A DNA stretch of 34,623 bases from the NCBI GenBank assembly GCA_003279115.1, contig QCBG01000012.1, forward strand, positions 1-34,623, read 5' to 3'. Below are positions 8,071 through 18,336 of this stretch, piece after piece. Positions within the stretch are counted from its first letter, which is position 1. Each line of letters opens with the position of its first letter. Made by a program: the position numbers and the translations under genes. The stretch comes from Prochlorococcus sp. AG-347-E03 (GTDB taxonomy: Bacteria; Cyanobacteriota; Cyanobacteriia; PCC-6307; Cyanobiaceae). The notes beneath the pieces were generated by a model, which was not told where the DNA came from, searched no databases, and saw only the letters and a list, made by a program, of their open reading frames with translations.

Positions 8071-10104
8071 TTAACTAGCAATAAAATTACCACAGCGTTG
8101 TTTGTCTAAAAAATTTATATGTTGTCTTTCTAAGTAGTATAGTTCTTGAAATTTAATAGCATCTGAGTTTAAATCCTTAAAAAGATCATCTATTTCTTGA
8201 TTTGTATTTGAGGAACTTGAAGATGAATTATCAATTAAGATGGATATACAGTTTTCCAAAGTTTTTAATCTTTGAGATCCCCAAGATTCGATCAAGTGTC
8301 TACATCTTTTTAAAGAATTATATTTTTCAAGAAGTGATAAAGTTCCAAGTAAATTGTCTTTAGGATTACTAAGCAATGTTAAAAACAACTCATTTGGATT
8401 AACAAAAATATTAATTTTATTTGATGATTCAGGATTATTAAGAGCTAAATAGTCAGGCAAGAGTGAAATTAGGTTAATAGCAGAAAGGTCTTTTTGAAAA
8501 ATTTGATTATTTGTTTGTTTTAATTCATTTAAATAATTTAAACCCAAATTATTTTGTTCAATTATTGAAATAGATTCCCATAAATTTTGGATATATTTAG
8601 TATTAAAACCATTAATTTCTCTTTTAAGAAATTCATCACGAATAAAGAGTCTAAGATCAGGACAATGCAGATAATAAAAAATTATTTCCGATTCATTTTT
8701 TTCACGACGAGAAATCTCATTTGGTTGTTCATATTTTTTTGATCTACCATGCCAACGAAATCCCTTAACTTGATTTCTTAAATCTTGTTCAAACTGTATT
8801 GCCAACCTAGCTTGCCCCTTACTTAATCGTTCAGAAACTTTTTGTAAATAATGAGTTCTGGTTGATGATTGAGGTAATTTACTCAATAATTTTACCAATA
8901 AAGAAATAACACTCTGGAAAATTTCAGACTTAGTTAAATCTTTATCTTTAAAGATCTGATCAATCTCCCAATCGATCCAAAAAGATGAATTATCAATTAA
9001 ATTAAAATAGTCTTCAGGAGTATGACTATTCAAATATTCGTCAGGATCTTTAAAATCTTTAATTTGAAGTATCTTAAGATTAATTTGATCATGGAGAGAT
9101 AGGCTTTCGACTTCTTTTATTACTCTTTTTGTAGCTAATATTCCTGCATTATCAGAATCGAAATTCAAGATTATATTTTTATTATCTGTACATCTACATA
9201 GTTGAGATATTTGATACTTGTTTAATGCAGTACCTAGGGAAGCTACAGAATTAGTAATACCTCTTGCATGAAGAGAAATTACATCAAAGTATCCTTCCAC
9301 AATAATAGCTTTGTCTCTTTTTCTAATATTGCTTGAAGCTTTTTCGAATGCAAACAACATTTTTCCCTTTTCAAATATCTCTGATTCAGGAGAATTAAGA
9401 TATTTTGGTTCCTGACCATCAAGAGATCTTCCTCCAAATGCAACTACTCTCCCCTGATTATCATGTATTGGCACAATTAATCTATTTCTAAAACGATCAT
9501 AAATCTTGTTGGAATTATCTTTAGAAATTGCAAGACCCGAAGCCAAGATTAGATTAAGAGGAAATTTTTCTACTTTTGATAGATAGTTAAATAAATCATT
9601 CCATGAATTTGGAGCAAAACCCAATTCAAAATTATCAATTATCTTATTATTTAAGTTTCTCTTGGATGTTAAATAGTTCATAGCATCAACACCAAGAGAA
9701 TTATTCAATTGAGACTTAAACCAATTTTTAGTGACTCTTAAAATTTTATAAAGCTCTTCTTTTCTAGATATTTGTTTTTTATACGCTTCTACTTGGGAAC
9801 CCTCGAGATTTTCAACATTAATATTATTTTTTTTTGCAAGAGAAAGTACAACATCTGAAAAATTTGCTCGAGTAAATTCCATTAAAAATTTAATAGAATT
9901 ACCACCAGCTCCACAAGAAAAACAATAATAGAATTGTTTAGTTGGTGATACTGTCATAGATGGTTTAGTATCATCATGAAAAGGACATATCCCAACATAT
10001 TCCTTGCCTTTCTTATTAAGGACAATATGCTCAGATATAACGTCAACAATATCTGCCTTTTCCTTAACCTCTTGAATAGTTCTTGGGTGTATAGAATGAA
10101 CCAT
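8071..10104 (-). CDS. dnaG: DNA primase DnaG
   Basis: DnaG makes the RNA primers for chromosome replication on the DnaB-unwound lagging strand. I place the start at ATG 10104 (677 residues, MVHSIHPRTI); a TTG five codons earlier is possible but less likely. The CHC2 zinc domain is complete: Cys40 and His43 (CPFH), Cys61 and Cys64 (CFSCGAGG). The TOPRIM catalytic domain shows VEGYFDV with Glu270 and FDSDNAG with Asp316 and Asp318. The C-terminal region, which binds the helicase, is more divergent and ends in CGNFIAS. The gene is convergent with the umuDC unit (16 bases between stops) and divergent from the EamA transporter gene. Confidence 0.96.
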   Translation of the reverse strand: MVHSIHPRTIQEVKEKADIVDVISEHIVLNKKGKEYVGICPFHDDTKPSMTVSPTKQFYYCFSCGAGGNSIKFLMEFTRANFSDVVLSLAKKNNINVENLEGSQVEAYKKQISRKEELYKILRVTKNWFKSQLNNSLGVDAMNYLTSKRNLNNKIIDNFELGFAPNSWNDLFNYLSKVEKFPLNLILASGLAISKDNSNKIYDRFRNRLIVPIHDNQGRVVAFGGRSLDGQEPKYLNSPESEIFEKGKMLFAFEKASSNIRKRDKAIIVEGYFDVISLHARGITNSVASLGTALNKYQISQLCRCTDNKNIILNFDSDNAGILATKRVIKEVESLSLHDQINLKILQIKDFKDPDEYLNSHTPEDYFNLIDNSSFWIDWEIDQIFKDKDLTKSEIFQSVISLLVKLLSKLPQSSTRTHYLQKVSERLSKGQARLAIQFEQDLRNQVKGFRWHGRSKKYEQPNEISRREKNESEIIFYYLHCPDLRLFIRDEFLKREINGFNTKYIQNLWESISIIEQNNLGLNYLNELKQTNNQIFQKDLSAINLISLLPDYLALNNPESSNKINIFVNPNELFLTLLSNPKDNLLGTLSLLEKYNSLKRCRHLIESWGSQRLKTLENCISILIDNSSSSSSNTNQEIDDLFKDLNSDAIKFQELYYLERQHINFLDKQRCGNFIAS

Positions 10105-10197
10105 TGAGATTTGAATCAAACAATAATTAATGGTTTATACGTTATAGGTCAAAATCAAATAAGAATCTACTTAATTTCACAATAAAACTATTTTTAA

Positions 10198-11088
10198 ATG
10201 ATAAATATCGAAAACTTAGAAAAAAAATTCAATTCATTGAATATGTTTAATTTGGTATTTGCCTCATTATTTTTTAGTTTGATGACTTTGTGCGTAAAAA
10301 AAATTGATAAAAGGATACCTATTTATGAATTAGTTTTATTCCGATCACTGTTAAGTTTAATGATTACTTTATTTATAATTAAACTAAAAAATATTAATCC
10401 TTGGGGCAAAAATAGGCCATTACTTATCTTAAGAGGTGTTTTAGGAACTTTAGCTTTAGTTTGTATTTTTTATGCGATAAGAAATATGCCGCTTAGTATA
10501 TCTACCGTAATTCAGTATACATATCCAATTTTTATATCTATATTTGCTGGCATATTTATAAACGAAAAAATAACTCGGAATATATTAATTGCTTTAATTT
10601 TTGGCTGGATTGGAATAATAATAATATTAAATCCAAGTCAATTATCAAATATAAACGTTGAAATTGAAAATATTTCGATTTCGGTAGCATTTTTTGGAGC
10701 AATCTGCACTGCATTAGCTTACGTTACAGTTAAGAAACTTTCATTTACTGAAGATGTCTATGTAATTATTGAGTATTTCCCACTTGTTTCTTTTATAACT
10801 TTATTGCCAATTGTATTAATTAACTGGGTTACCCCAAATTGGAATGAATTAGTTTGGATAATTGGCATTGGTTTATTTACTCAATTAGGTCAGACTTTCT
10901 TAACTATAGGATTAAAAAATTTACCTGCTTCTGAAGCTTCAACAATAAACTATTTACAAGTTTTATTCGGTTCAATTTGGGGAATTTTATTTTTTAGTGA
11001 AATAATCAACATAAATTTTATTTTAGGAGCCATACTAGTTTTATTAGGAACTATTATATCTACTACCAAAATAATCAAAAGGACATAG
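10198..11088 (+). CDS. EamA/DMT-family transporter
   Basis: This 296-residue integral membrane protein has about ten hydrophobic segments arranged as two repeated halves, the EamA (DMT superfamily) layout of metabolite or amino-acid exporters. The first half contains ASLFFSLMTLCVKK and YELVLFRSLLSLMITL, then VIQYTYPIFISIFAGIFINEK. The second half repeats the pattern with TALAYVTVKKL and TINYLQVLFGSIWGILFFSEI, the 'PxxxxxxGxxxxxE' style end typical of the family. Substrate cannot be read from the sequence. It diverges from dnaG across a 93-base gap that should hold both promoters, and the next gene starts 25 bases downstream. Confidence 0.88.
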   Translation: MINIENLEKKFNSLNMFNLVFASLFFSLMTLCVKKIDKRIPIYELVLFRSLLSLMITLFIIKLKNINPWGKNRPLLILRGVLGTLALVCIFYAIRNMPLSISTVIQYTYPIFISIFAGIFINEKITRNILIALIFGWIGIIIILNPSQLSNINVEIENISISVAFFGAICTALAYVTVKKLSFTEDVYVIIEYFPLVSFITLLPIVLINWVTPNWNELVWIIGIGLFTQLGQTFLTIGLKNLPASEASTINYLQVLFGSIWGILFFSEIININFILGAILVLLGTIISTTKIIKRT

Positions 11089-11113
11089 AATATTAAAAGA
11101 TTAAAAAAAAACG

Positions 11114-11470
11114 GTGAAATTTTTCAATTTAGCTCTTTTATTTTGTTTCTCTCCTATTCTTCAAGTTAGTGCAACAACCCCAAAATCAGTTACTTGTACA
11201 AGAACTGAATATAGAGAAGAATATATCCCTGGGACGAAAACAAGCCCAGGCTACGTAAAAAGTTATGAAGTTGATGTTGTAATACCCTGTGCAGGTCAAA
11301 GTCAAGCTGGAAAAATAGATGATAATGACTGCAGTGAAGGTACATTTATCGGAGGTCTTCTTGGTGCTGGATTAGCACTATCCTCCTCAAGAGGTAAAGA
11401 TAGATTTTGGGCCGTACCTGCTGGTGGTACTGCAGGTGCACTAATTGGATGTCAGGTGGATGGTGGTTAA
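11114..11470 (+). CDS. Small exported glycine-rich protein (glycine-zipper-like)
   Basis: I do not recognise a named family. The 118-residue protein starts at GTG and opens with a clear signal peptide (MKFFNLALLFCFSPILQVSA), with likely cleavage near residue 20. The mature part has a polar region with two Cys (VTCTRTEY and VVIPCAG), then a C-terminal Gly/Ala-rich stretch: GTFIGGLLGAGLALSSS and AVPAGGTAGALIGC. Two short hydrophobic glycine-zipper helices of this kind occur in outer-membrane-associated 17-kDa-like proteins. The four Cys could form disulfides outside the cytoplasm. It ends directly where ruvA begins, with no gap, suggesting translational coupling despite unrelated roles. Confidence 0.75.
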   Translation: MKFFNLALLFCFSPILQVSATTPKSVTCTRTEYREEYIPGTKTSPGYVKSYEVDVVIPCAGQSQAGKIDDNDCSEGTFIGGLLGAGLALSSSRGKDRFWAVPAGGTAGALIGCQVDGG

Positions 11471-12148
11471 TTGATTAGTTGGATAAGCGGAGAATTAATT
11501 GAATTTTGGCAAACTAATCAGAAATTTTTTATTTTAATAAATTGTCAGGGATTAGGATACGAGATACAAATATTAGAATCTTTTTTTCTTAAATTAAAAA
11601 CAAATAAGTTATCTAATTTAAATATCACACTTTGGATAAAACACATTAAAAAAGAAGATTCAGATTTATTATTTGGATTTACATCTAAGGATCAAAAGAA
11701 TTTTTTTATTGAAATTTTAAGTATTCGCGGAGTTGGATCTCAAATTGGTATGGGAATATTAAATAAATTTTCCATTAGTGAAGTTTTAAATGCAATCAAT
11801 ACACAAAACAAAAAATTAATTTGTTCCGTACCTGGGATAGGACAAAAAATGTGTGATCGCTTAATTTTAGAATTAAAAAGTAAATTTAAAAGTGAAATAC
11901 AATTTGAAGAAGAAAAAGTGAAAGATGAATTTAAAATTTTGGATCCTGAAATTAATAAAATTATTGAGGACCTTAAGTTAACCCTCCAATCATTAAATTA
12001 CAAAAATAAAGAAATAGAGTTTATTACACCAATTGTTATTAAAGAAGCAAATGGTCTTATAAAAAAGGAAAAAAAAGTATCATTTGAAAATATATTGAAA
12101 CTATCTATGGATTATCTAGATAAGAATAGTAGTAATTTAGTTAGATGA
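11471..12148 (+). CDS. ruvA: Holliday junction branch-migration protein RuvA
   Basis: RuvA binds four-way DNA junctions as a tetramer and loads the RuvB motor for branch migration in recombination and fork repair. The 225-residue protein starts with the OB-fold MISWISGELIEFW and LINCQGLGYEIQI. It carries two helix-hairpin-helix motifs, RGVGS at 86-90 and PGIGQK at 121-126 followed by RLILELKSK. It ends with a small C-terminal domain (after about 165) that contacts RuvB. The start codon is TTG, directly after the stop of the upstream gene. It is Lys/Ile/Asn-rich but complete. rpsO lies 33 bases downstream. Confidence 0.95.
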   Translation: MISWISGELIEFWQTNQKFFILINCQGLGYEIQILESFFLKLKTNKLSNLNITLWIKHIKKEDSDLLFGFTSKDQKNFFIEILSIRGVGSQIGMGILNKFSISEVLNAINTQNKKLICSVPGIGQKMCDRLILELKSKFKSEIQFEEEKVKDEFKILDPEINKIIEDLKLTLQSLNYKNKEIEFITPIVIKEANGLIKKEKKVSFENILKLSMDYLDKNSSNLVR

Positions 12149-12181
12149 CGTTGTATTATATAGTAAAGGAAAATAAATTTC

Positions 12182-12451
12182 ATGTCATTAAATACAGCTG
12201 AAAAACAAAAGCTGATTGCAACTCATCAAGTACATACAACTGATACAGGTTCAGCGGAAGTTCAAGTGGCAATGCTTTCTAAAAGAATATCGAAATTAAG
12301 TGACCACCTCCAAGGCAACATTCATGATTTTGCTTCAAGGCAAGGATTATTAAAAATGATTGGGAAAAGAAAAAGATTACTTTCTTATATAAAAGACAGA
12401 AACGTTGAGAAATATCAAGCATTAGTTAAGAAAATTGGAATCAGAGGATGA
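12182..12451 (+). CDS. rpsO: 30S ribosomal protein S15
   Basis: S15 binds the central domain of 16S rRNA early in small-subunit assembly. The 89-residue protein has the normal family length and contains the signatures [48 protein letters not shown] and [12 protein letters not shown]. The start ATG is preceded by AAAGGAAAATAAATTTC, in which AGGA gives a reasonable ribosome-binding site. It lies between ruvA and a PAM68-like gene on the same strand. Codon use is less AT-extreme than its neighbours, as expected of a highly expressed gene. Confidence 0.98.
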   Translation: MSLNTAEKQKLIATHQVHTTDTGSAEVQVAMLSKRISKLSDHLQGNIHDFASRQGLLKMIGKRKRLLSYIKDRNVEKYQALVKKIGIRG

Positions 12452-12460
12452 TTTCAATTA

Positions 12461-12910
12461 ATGAAAAAAAAGCAATCTAAAAAAAAGACCCAAAATAAAA
12501 GGAAAAAAAATTCATCTGAAAAAATTGCGTTTTCTAATCTAGAGAATACATCTAATACAATATCTACCTCAAAGAGATCATCAAGTGGAATTCCGAAATA
12601 TGTTGCTGATAGAATGGCAAGAAGGATTTTTTTTACAGCAGGAATACCGACAATATTAGGAATGTCGGTTTTTGTTGTTAGCTACATTATCGTTACAAGA
12701 AATATTGCTGAAATACCTCCCTCATCAACAATTGCAATTTCAGCCTTATTTTTCTTATTAGGTCTCGCGGGATTAAGTTTTGGAATCTTATCCGCTAGTT
12801 GGGATAAAGAGCCTGGATCTTTTTTCGGTGTTGAAAATATTCCAATGAATATAAAGAGGGCAAAAGCAGCCTTTAAACCTGCAACTCAAAATTTTGAGGA
12901 AAATGTTTAA
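12461..12910 (+). CDS. PAM68-like photosystem II assembly protein (DUF3464)
   Basis: PAM68 proteins are thylakoid membrane factors that help early photosystem II assembly and chlorophyll delivery to CP47. The 149-residue protein has a very basic, low-complexity N-terminus (about 1-45), two transmembrane helices at about 57-79 and 90-110, and between them the short loop RNIAEIPPSS. The second helix is followed by SASWDKEPGSFFGVENI, the most conserved part of the family. The C-terminal tail is short and polar. It follows rpsO by 9 bases and converges with dnaE, with a single base between the two stops. The family call rests on this two-helix-plus-SWD layout. Confidence 0.88.
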   Translation: MKKKQSKKKTQNKRKKNSSEKIAFSNLENTSNTISTSKRSSSGIPKYVADRMARRIFFTAGIPTILGMSVFVVSYIIVTRNIAEIPPSSTIAISALFFLLGLAGLSFGILSASWDKEPGSFFGVENIPMNIKRAKAAFKPATQNFEENV

Positions 12911-12911
12911 T

Positions 12912-15900
12912 CTAAGAAACTAAAGATTTTAAATTTACTTGGAATGATTTATCTTCTAATAATTTGCATGCTCCCTGTATATCACCTATACAAAATTGTT
13001 CCCCAAATTTGACGTAGGTAACACTATTTTTATTTCTTATTGCAGCTAAAACTGGAATCTTGATTCCACATCTACCTTTATCTGGTTTAAATTTAATTAA
13101 ACAGTCTCTTAAGGTATTTTGTACTCTTACATCTGATGCTTGAGAACTTTCAAGATTAATAATAAGTAATTTAAGGTTATCTATTTCTCTGCAATCATCA
13201 ATTATTAATTGAGTCTTATCACTTTTTTTATCTATTGTTCCCCACACCAACAATCTAGTATCTGTCAAAAGAAATTCTGATAATCTAAGATAGGTTTTTG
13301 GAAAAACTATTGCTTCGCAACTTCCAGAAAGATCTTCAAGCTGAACTATAGCCATCCTATCTCCTTTTCTCGTTGTGATTTGCTTCAAATCAGGTATCAT
13401 TCCAACTAAGGAAACTTTGGTTCTATCTTTTGTTTCTTCTAATTGCGAAATACTTATAGGAGATATAAGTTTTGCTGGCTTAGCTAAATGTTTTAGAGGA
13501 TGATCAGATAAATAAAAGCCTAATAGCTGCTTTTCTAACTTTAACTTCTCAATAAGTGAATAATCATCAACTTTAGCTAATTGACGATCTGAAAAAGCAA
13601 CATTAGAGAATTCTTCTTTAGAATCAAATAGATTTCCTTGCCCGGATAATCTATCACGATTTCTTGAAGAGGCCCACTCAATAACATTTTCGAGATCAGA
13701 CAATAACTGAGCTCTATTATTATCAATTGAAAACTCATCAAGTGCTCCACAATGAATTAGAGATTCAAGACTTCTTTTGTTAAGAACATTAGAAGGTAAA
13801 CGATCACACAAATCTGGTAGTGACTTATAGATTCCAAAACTATTTCGGTTTTCAATTATATTTCTTATTGCAGAATCTCCTAAATTCTTAATTGCAGATA
13901 GCCCGAATAAAATCTGATTATTCTTAATAGTGAAATCAACCCCAGAAAAATTAATGCTTGGTGAAATAACTTCTATTCCCATGGAATAACAATTAGAAAT
14001 ATATCTTTGCATCTTGTCGCTAGAGCCAGAATTTACGCTTAAGAGGGCTGCCATATATGCAACAGGAAAATGGGCTTTTAAAAATGCAGTTTGATAAGTC
14101 ACTGCACCATAAGCAGTTGAGTGACTTTTGTTAAAACAATATTCTGCAAATAACACCATTTGATCAAAAAGATCATTTGCTAATTTTTCTTTTACACCTT
14201 TCTTCATAGAACCGTCTACAAAAATATTCCTATGCTTTACCATCTCAGATACTTTCTTTTTACCCATTGCTCTTCGAAGTAAATCAGCATCACCTAAAGA
14301 ATAACCAGCAAGGTCTTGAGCAATTTTCATAATTTGTTCTTGATAAACCATAATTCCATAGGTTTCAGTAAGAATTGACTCGATAAAAGGATGAGGAAAA
14401 TCAATTTTTTCATTCCCATTTTTTCGATTTATGAATTTAGGAATAAGGCCTGCATCAAGAGGACCAGGTCTATAAAGAGCAAGGATAGATGAAATATCCT
14501 CTAAAGAATTTGGTTTAAAATCCTTAACAACCTGTTTCATTCCAGAAGATTCAAGTTGAAAAATACCTTCAAGATCTCCTCTCCCAATAAGATCAAAAGT
14601 TTTAGAGTCATTTTGAGGTATATCATCAATATTTATTTTTTTTCCGGTGGATTGATTAATCAGAGAAACTGTCTTTTCAATCATAGTGAGATTCTTCAGA
14701 CCCAAGAAATCCATTTTCAATAATCCAAGCGATTCAATATCATCCATGGAATATTGGGTTATTATTTGTCCCTCATTATTCCTTTGAAGAGGAACAAGTT
14801 CATCAAGAGGATCTGATGCAATAACAACTCCTGCAGCATGAACGCCATATGTTTTATTAGTACCTTCAATTCTTAAAGCCAAATCAACCCATTTTTTTAC
14901 CCTATTTTCATTAATATATTTTTCCCTAAACTCTTGGCTAGGAGAGTTCTTAGCAATCATTTCATTTAGTTTATATGGTTTTCCTCTTACAACAGGTATT
15001 AACTTAGCCAATTTATCAGCCTCGCCATAAGGAATATCTAGAACCCTTGCAACATCTTTTAAAACTGCCTTAGAAGTCATTTTATTAAAAGTAATTATTT
15101 GCGCAACTTTATCCTCTCCATATCGATTAGTAACATAATCAATAACTTCATTTCTTCTGTCAATACAAAAATCGGTATCAATATCTGGCATAGACTTTCT
15201 TGCAGGATTTAAAAATCTCTCAAACAATAATCCATGTGCAACAGGATCTATATTTGTTATTTGAAGAGCATAGGCTACTAATGAACCTGCAGCAGAACCT
15301 CTACCTGGTCCAACAGGAATAGAGTTGTCCCTGGCGAATTTGATATAGTCCCAAACAACCAAAAAATAATCAGGAAAACCCATATCTTTTATAATTTTTA
15401 ATTCAGAAGATAGTCTTTTTATATAACTCTCATCAACTTCATTAATATTGTTTTTTTTGAGTCTTTTTAAGAGACCTTCGTTAGATAATTCCGTTAGTAA
15501 AGAAAATGAATCTTTTTTTTCATTAATAGGGAATTTAGGCATTCTATATTGACCAAACAAATCAAAAACTTCAATTTTTTTTGAAATTTCTACTGTATTA
15601 TTGACTGCCTCTTTAATTGAATTATCATCAATATGATCTTTAAAAAGATCAAGCATTTCATTTTCACTTTTAATATATTCTGTACCGGTATATCTCAATC
15701 TCTTTTCATCGCTTATTAGTTTACCTGTTAATACACAAAGCAAGGCATCATGTGCTTCAACATCCATATTTGATATGTAGTGAGCATCATTGGTAGCGAT
15801 GACTTTAATTTGATGTTTTTTGCCAATTTTTAATAATTCAACGTTAACAATTCTATCCTCAATAGAGCCATGATCTTGTATTTCCAGATAAAAATCATTT

Positions 15901-16409
15901 GCAAATAATTCTTTATACCAAAGAGCTATTTCATCTGCTATGTCGAGTCTTCCTTTTAAGATGGCTTGAGGTATCTCTCCTCCAAGACAAGCAGTAGAAA
16001 CTATAAGGCCTTCACTATATTTACTTAAAAGGAATTTATCGATACATGGTCTAGAAAAGATGCCTCGACCTCTCATCCCATTTAAGTGACTAATTGTTGT
16101 TAACTTTACGAGATTCTTATAGCCAGTATAGTTTTTTGCCAAAACTACCAAATGATATCTTTTTTCTTTTTTTGGTTGAGGATCATCAATAGAACCATTA
16201 ATCACATACATTTCATTACCAATAATTGGTTTTATACCTTTCTCTTTACACTTCTTGACCAGATCAAGAACTCCATACATAACTCCATGATCGGTCAGAG
16301 AAATAGAATCCATACCAAGATCAAAAGCTCTATCTACAATCTTTGAAATTTGACTTGCTCCATCAAGAAGACTGTAGTCACTATGATTATGAAGAGAAAC
16401 GAAACCCAT
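12912..16409 (-). CDS. dnaE: DNA polymerase III alpha subunit, unsplit
   Basis: DnaE is the replicative polymerase catalytic subunit. The 1165-residue protein begins with a PHP domain (LHNHSDYSLLDG at 6-17). The polymerase core has GPGRGSAAGS at 367-376 and PDIDTDF at 408-414, with the metal-binding Asp409 and Asp411. Later come a helix-hairpin-helix region and an OB-fold (SLVGMIPDLKQITTRKGDRMAIVQLED near residue 990). The reading frame is unbroken and contains no intein; many other cyanobacteria split dnaE into two genes joined by a split intein. It is the last gene of the minus-strand run, 84 bases after gatA. Confidence 0.98.
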   Translation of the reverse strand: MGFVSLHNHSDYSLLDGASQISKIVDRAFDLGMDSISLTDHGVMYGVLDLVKKCKEKGIKPIIGNEMYVINGSIDDPQPKKEKRYHLVVLAKNYTGYKNLVKLTTISHLNGMRGRGIFSRPCIDKFLLSKYSEGLIVSTACLGGEIPQAILKGRLDIADEIALWYKELFANDFYLEIQDHGSIEDRIVNVELLKIGKKHQIKVIATNDAHYISNMDVEAHDALLCVLTGKLISDEKRLRYTGTEYIKSENEMLDLFKDHIDDNSIKEAVNNTVEISKKIEVFDLFGQYRMPKFPINEKKDSFSLLTELSNEGLLKRLKKNNINEVDESYIKRLSSELKIIKDMGFPDYFLVVWDYIKFARDNSIPVGPGRGSAAGSLVAYALQITNIDPVAHGLLFERFLNPARKSMPDIDTDFCIDRRNEVIDYVTNRYGEDKVAQIITFNKMTSKAVLKDVARVLDIPYGEADKLAKLIPVVRGKPYKLNEMIAKNSPSQEFREKYINENRVKKWVDLALRIEGTNKTYGVHAAGVVIASDPLDELVPLQRNNEGQIITQYSMDDIESLGLLKMDFLGLKNLTMIEKTVSLINQSTGKKINIDDIPQNDSKTFDLIGRGDLEGIFQLESSGMKQVVKDFKPNSLEDISSILALYRPGPLDAGLIPKFINRKNGNEKIDFPHPFIESILTETYGIMVYQEQIMKIAQDLAGYSLGDADLLRRAMGKKKVSEMVKHRNIFVDGSMKKGVKEKLANDLFDQMVLFAEYCFNKSHSTAYGAVTYQTAFLKAHFPVAYMAALLSVNSGSSDKMQRYISNCYSMGIEVISPSINFSGVDFTIKNNQILFGLSAIKNLGDSAIRNIIENRNSFGIYKSLPDLCDRLPSNVLNKRSLESLIHCGALDEFSIDNNRAQLLSDLENVIEWASSRNRDRLSGQGNLFDSKEEFSNVAFSDRQLAKVDDYSLIEKLKLEKQLLGFYLSDHPLKHLAKPAKLISPISISQLEETKDRTKVSLVGMIPDLKQITTRKGDRMAIVQLEDLSGSCEAIVFPKTYLRLSEFLLTDTRLLVWGTIDKKSDKTQLIIDDCREIDNLKLLIINLESSQASDVRVQNTLRDCLIKFKPDKGRCGIKIPVLAAIRNKNSVTYVKFGEQFCIGDIQGACKLLEDKSFQVNLKSLVS

Positions 16410-16493
16410 ACAATGTCTATTTATATATATAAGATAGAGAAAATATTAAAAAGGTCTATATATTTTGATTACAAATTAATTATTAATACAAAT

Positions 16494-17942
16494 TTAGAAT
16501 AAAGGTCTTTTCTTAATTACCTGAGCATCAATCTCAAAAATATGTGCAGCATTCAATATCCTATCCTCTTCCAAAACATTACCAATTAGTTGAAGTCCAA
16601 TCGGCAATCCTTTAGAGTCAAAACCACAAGGAATACTTATTGCTGGGAGTCCAGCTAAATTTGCAGGAACAGTTAATAAATCAGACAAATACATAGAAAG
16701 TGGATCATTGACAAAATCACCCTTTAAAAATGCCGTAGATGGACATGTTGGGGTTAATAAAATATCAACTTTTTTAAAAGCATTATCAAAATCCTTTCTT
16801 ATTAGTGTTCTAACCTTTTGTGCTTTTTTATAGTAGGCATCACTATATCCAGCTGACAAAGCATAAGTTCCAATAAGAATTCTTCTTTGAACTTCATCTC
16901 CAAATCCTAAAGCTCTACTTTTTGAAGTCATATCTAATAGGTTAGAACCTTCATCTGATCTGTAACCATATTTAACACCGTCGTATCTAGCTAAATTTGC
17001 AGATGCTTCCGATGGGGCAATTACATAATATGTAGCAATTCCATCGTTAAACCTGGGGCATTCAACTTCTACAATTTCAGCTCCTAAATTTTTGAATCTT
17101 TGAACTCCTTCAAGTACAGAATCTTTAACTTCTGGATTAAGGCCTGGATGTTCAAAGCAATCCTTAATGATTCCAATTTTTAAATCCTTAATAGATTTGT
17201 TTAAATTTCTCAAATAATTTGGTACAGGTTTATCAAGACATGTTGAATCAAATGGATCTTTTCCAGATATGGAATAAAGAATCTCAGCGGCATCTGAAAC
17301 AGTATTTGTAATTGGACCAATTTGATCAAGAGAGCTGGCAAATGCCACCAATCCCCATCTACTTACTCTTCCATAAGTAGGCTTCAGTCCAACAACACCA
17401 CAAAAAGAAGCTGGTTGTCTAATTGATCCTCCTGTATCAGAGCCTATTGCTGCAGAACATAATCCAGCGGCAACTGAAGCGGCACTTCCTCCTGAGCTTC
17501 CCCCCGGAACTCTATTAATATCCCAAGGGTTTGAAGTAACACCAAATATAGAAGTTTCTGTTGAGCTTCCCATTGCAAACTCATCCAGATTTGTTTTACC
17601 TAAACAAATACAACCTGAGGACCATAACTTACCTGAAGCTGTGGACTCATATGGTGCGATAAAACCTTTGAGCATATTACTAGCACAAGTGGTTTCTATT
17701 CCCTTTGTGCAAATATTATCCTTTATGGCGATTGGGATTCCTGCAAGAGGAGGAAGTATTTCTTCATTTTGAATCAATTTGTCAATATTTTCAGCTTGTA
17801 CTAATGCATTTTTTTTAGTAGTACAAATATATGAATTAATTTCAGGATCTTTAGAATCTATTTTATTAAAAATATCATTTACTAACTCTTTAACAGAAGC
17901 ATTTTTATTATTAATTTCTTTTCTTAAAGAATTAAAATCCAT
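16494..17942 (-). CDS. gatA: Glutamyl-tRNA(Gln)/aspartyl-tRNA(Asn) amidotransferase subunit A
   Basis: GatA releases ammonia from glutamine for the GatCAB enzyme that converts Glu-tRNA(Gln) to Gln-tRNA(Gln), the route used by cyanobacteria, which lack GlnRS. The 482-residue protein is a complete amidase-signature enzyme. By alignment from memory to known GatA, the Ser-cisSer-Lys triad is Lys74 (IAIKDN), Ser149 (GGSSGGS) and Ser173 (DTGGSIRQP). Other hallmarks are [16 protein letters not shown] and the C-terminal [11 protein letters not shown]. It sits between a DUF1816 gene and dnaE on the minus strand. Its partners gatB and gatC are not in this window. Confidence 0.97.
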   Translation of the reverse strand: MDFNSLRKEINNKNASVKELVNDIFNKIDSKDPEINSYICTTKKNALVQAENIDKLIQNEEILPPLAGIPIAIKDNICTKGIETTCASNMLKGFIAPYESTASGKLWSSGCICLGKTNLDEFAMGSSTETSIFGVTSNPWDINRVPGGSSGGSAASVAAGLCSAAIGSDTGGSIRQPASFCGVVGLKPTYGRVSRWGLVAFASSLDQIGPITNTVSDAAEILYSISGKDPFDSTCLDKPVPNYLRNLNKSIKDLKIGIIKDCFEHPGLNPEVKDSVLEGVQRFKNLGAEIVEVECPRFNDGIATYYVIAPSEASANLARYDGVKYGYRSDEGSNLLDMTSKSRALGFGDEVQRRILIGTYALSAGYSDAYYKKAQKVRTLIRKDFDNAFKKVDILLTPTCPSTAFLKGDFVNDPLSMYLSDLLTVPANLAGLPAISIPCGFDSKGLPIGLQLIGNVLEEDRILNAAHIFEIDAQVIKKRPLF

Positions 17943-17972
17943 TTCTCAACTTATTTTTTAAATTAAAAACTA

Positions 17973-18188
17973 TCAAACAGTTAATGGTTCTTCCTTTTTG
18001 CAACGAACTAAACTGTGTGTGATTTTGCTAGAACCTTCATCAGAAAGGTCTTTAATAAAAGAAGTAATATTATCATTTAAACTACGTTTGGTAATAAAAG
18101 GACCAAACCAGTATGTTGCATCGGGTTGTTTTGTCTCAATTTTAGCCCACCAAGCTAATCCGAGTTTGTTTCCAAAATTTCTAATCAA
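17973..18188 (-). CDS. DUF1816-like small protein
   Basis: This 71-residue protein contains LGLAWWAKIETKQPDATYWFGPF (split here as LGLAWWAKIETKQ then PDATYWFGPF), followed by TSFIKDLSDEGSSKI. The pattern of an aromatic strand, 'YWFGPF' and a short helix resembles cyanobacterial DUF1816 proteins, whose role is not established. No membrane segment or signal is present. The start is TTG at 18188; the frame stays open about 30 codons further upstream but offers no ATG, GTG or TTG there, so TTG 18188 is the best choice. It is 30 bases upstream of gatA on the same strand. About 150 bases upstream of it hold no gene I can see. Confidence 0.7.
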   Translation of the reverse strand: MIRNFGNKLGLAWWAKIETKQPDATYWFGPFITKRSLNDNITSFIKDLSDEGSSKITHSLVRCKKEEPLTV

Positions 18189-18336
18189 TATGTTGAGGCC
18201 TAATTTAGACCAATAATTCTTGTTAAATTCTATACAATTTTGCAGTAAAAATTCAAGAAAATTTGATTAATTATATAAATGTATTGAAACAATAATATTT
18301 TAATGACATTAAAAATAGTCAATATCAACTATGAGA

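Noticed and set aside
10105..10119. TTG start five codons upstream for dnaG
   Set aside because: ATG 10104 is a standard start and gives a typical DnaG N-terminus.
18189..18336. Possible small gene between rlmB and the DUF1816 gene
   Set aside because: The open frame upstream of DUF1816 has no start codon and its residues look like random AT-rich translation; nothing else is evident there.
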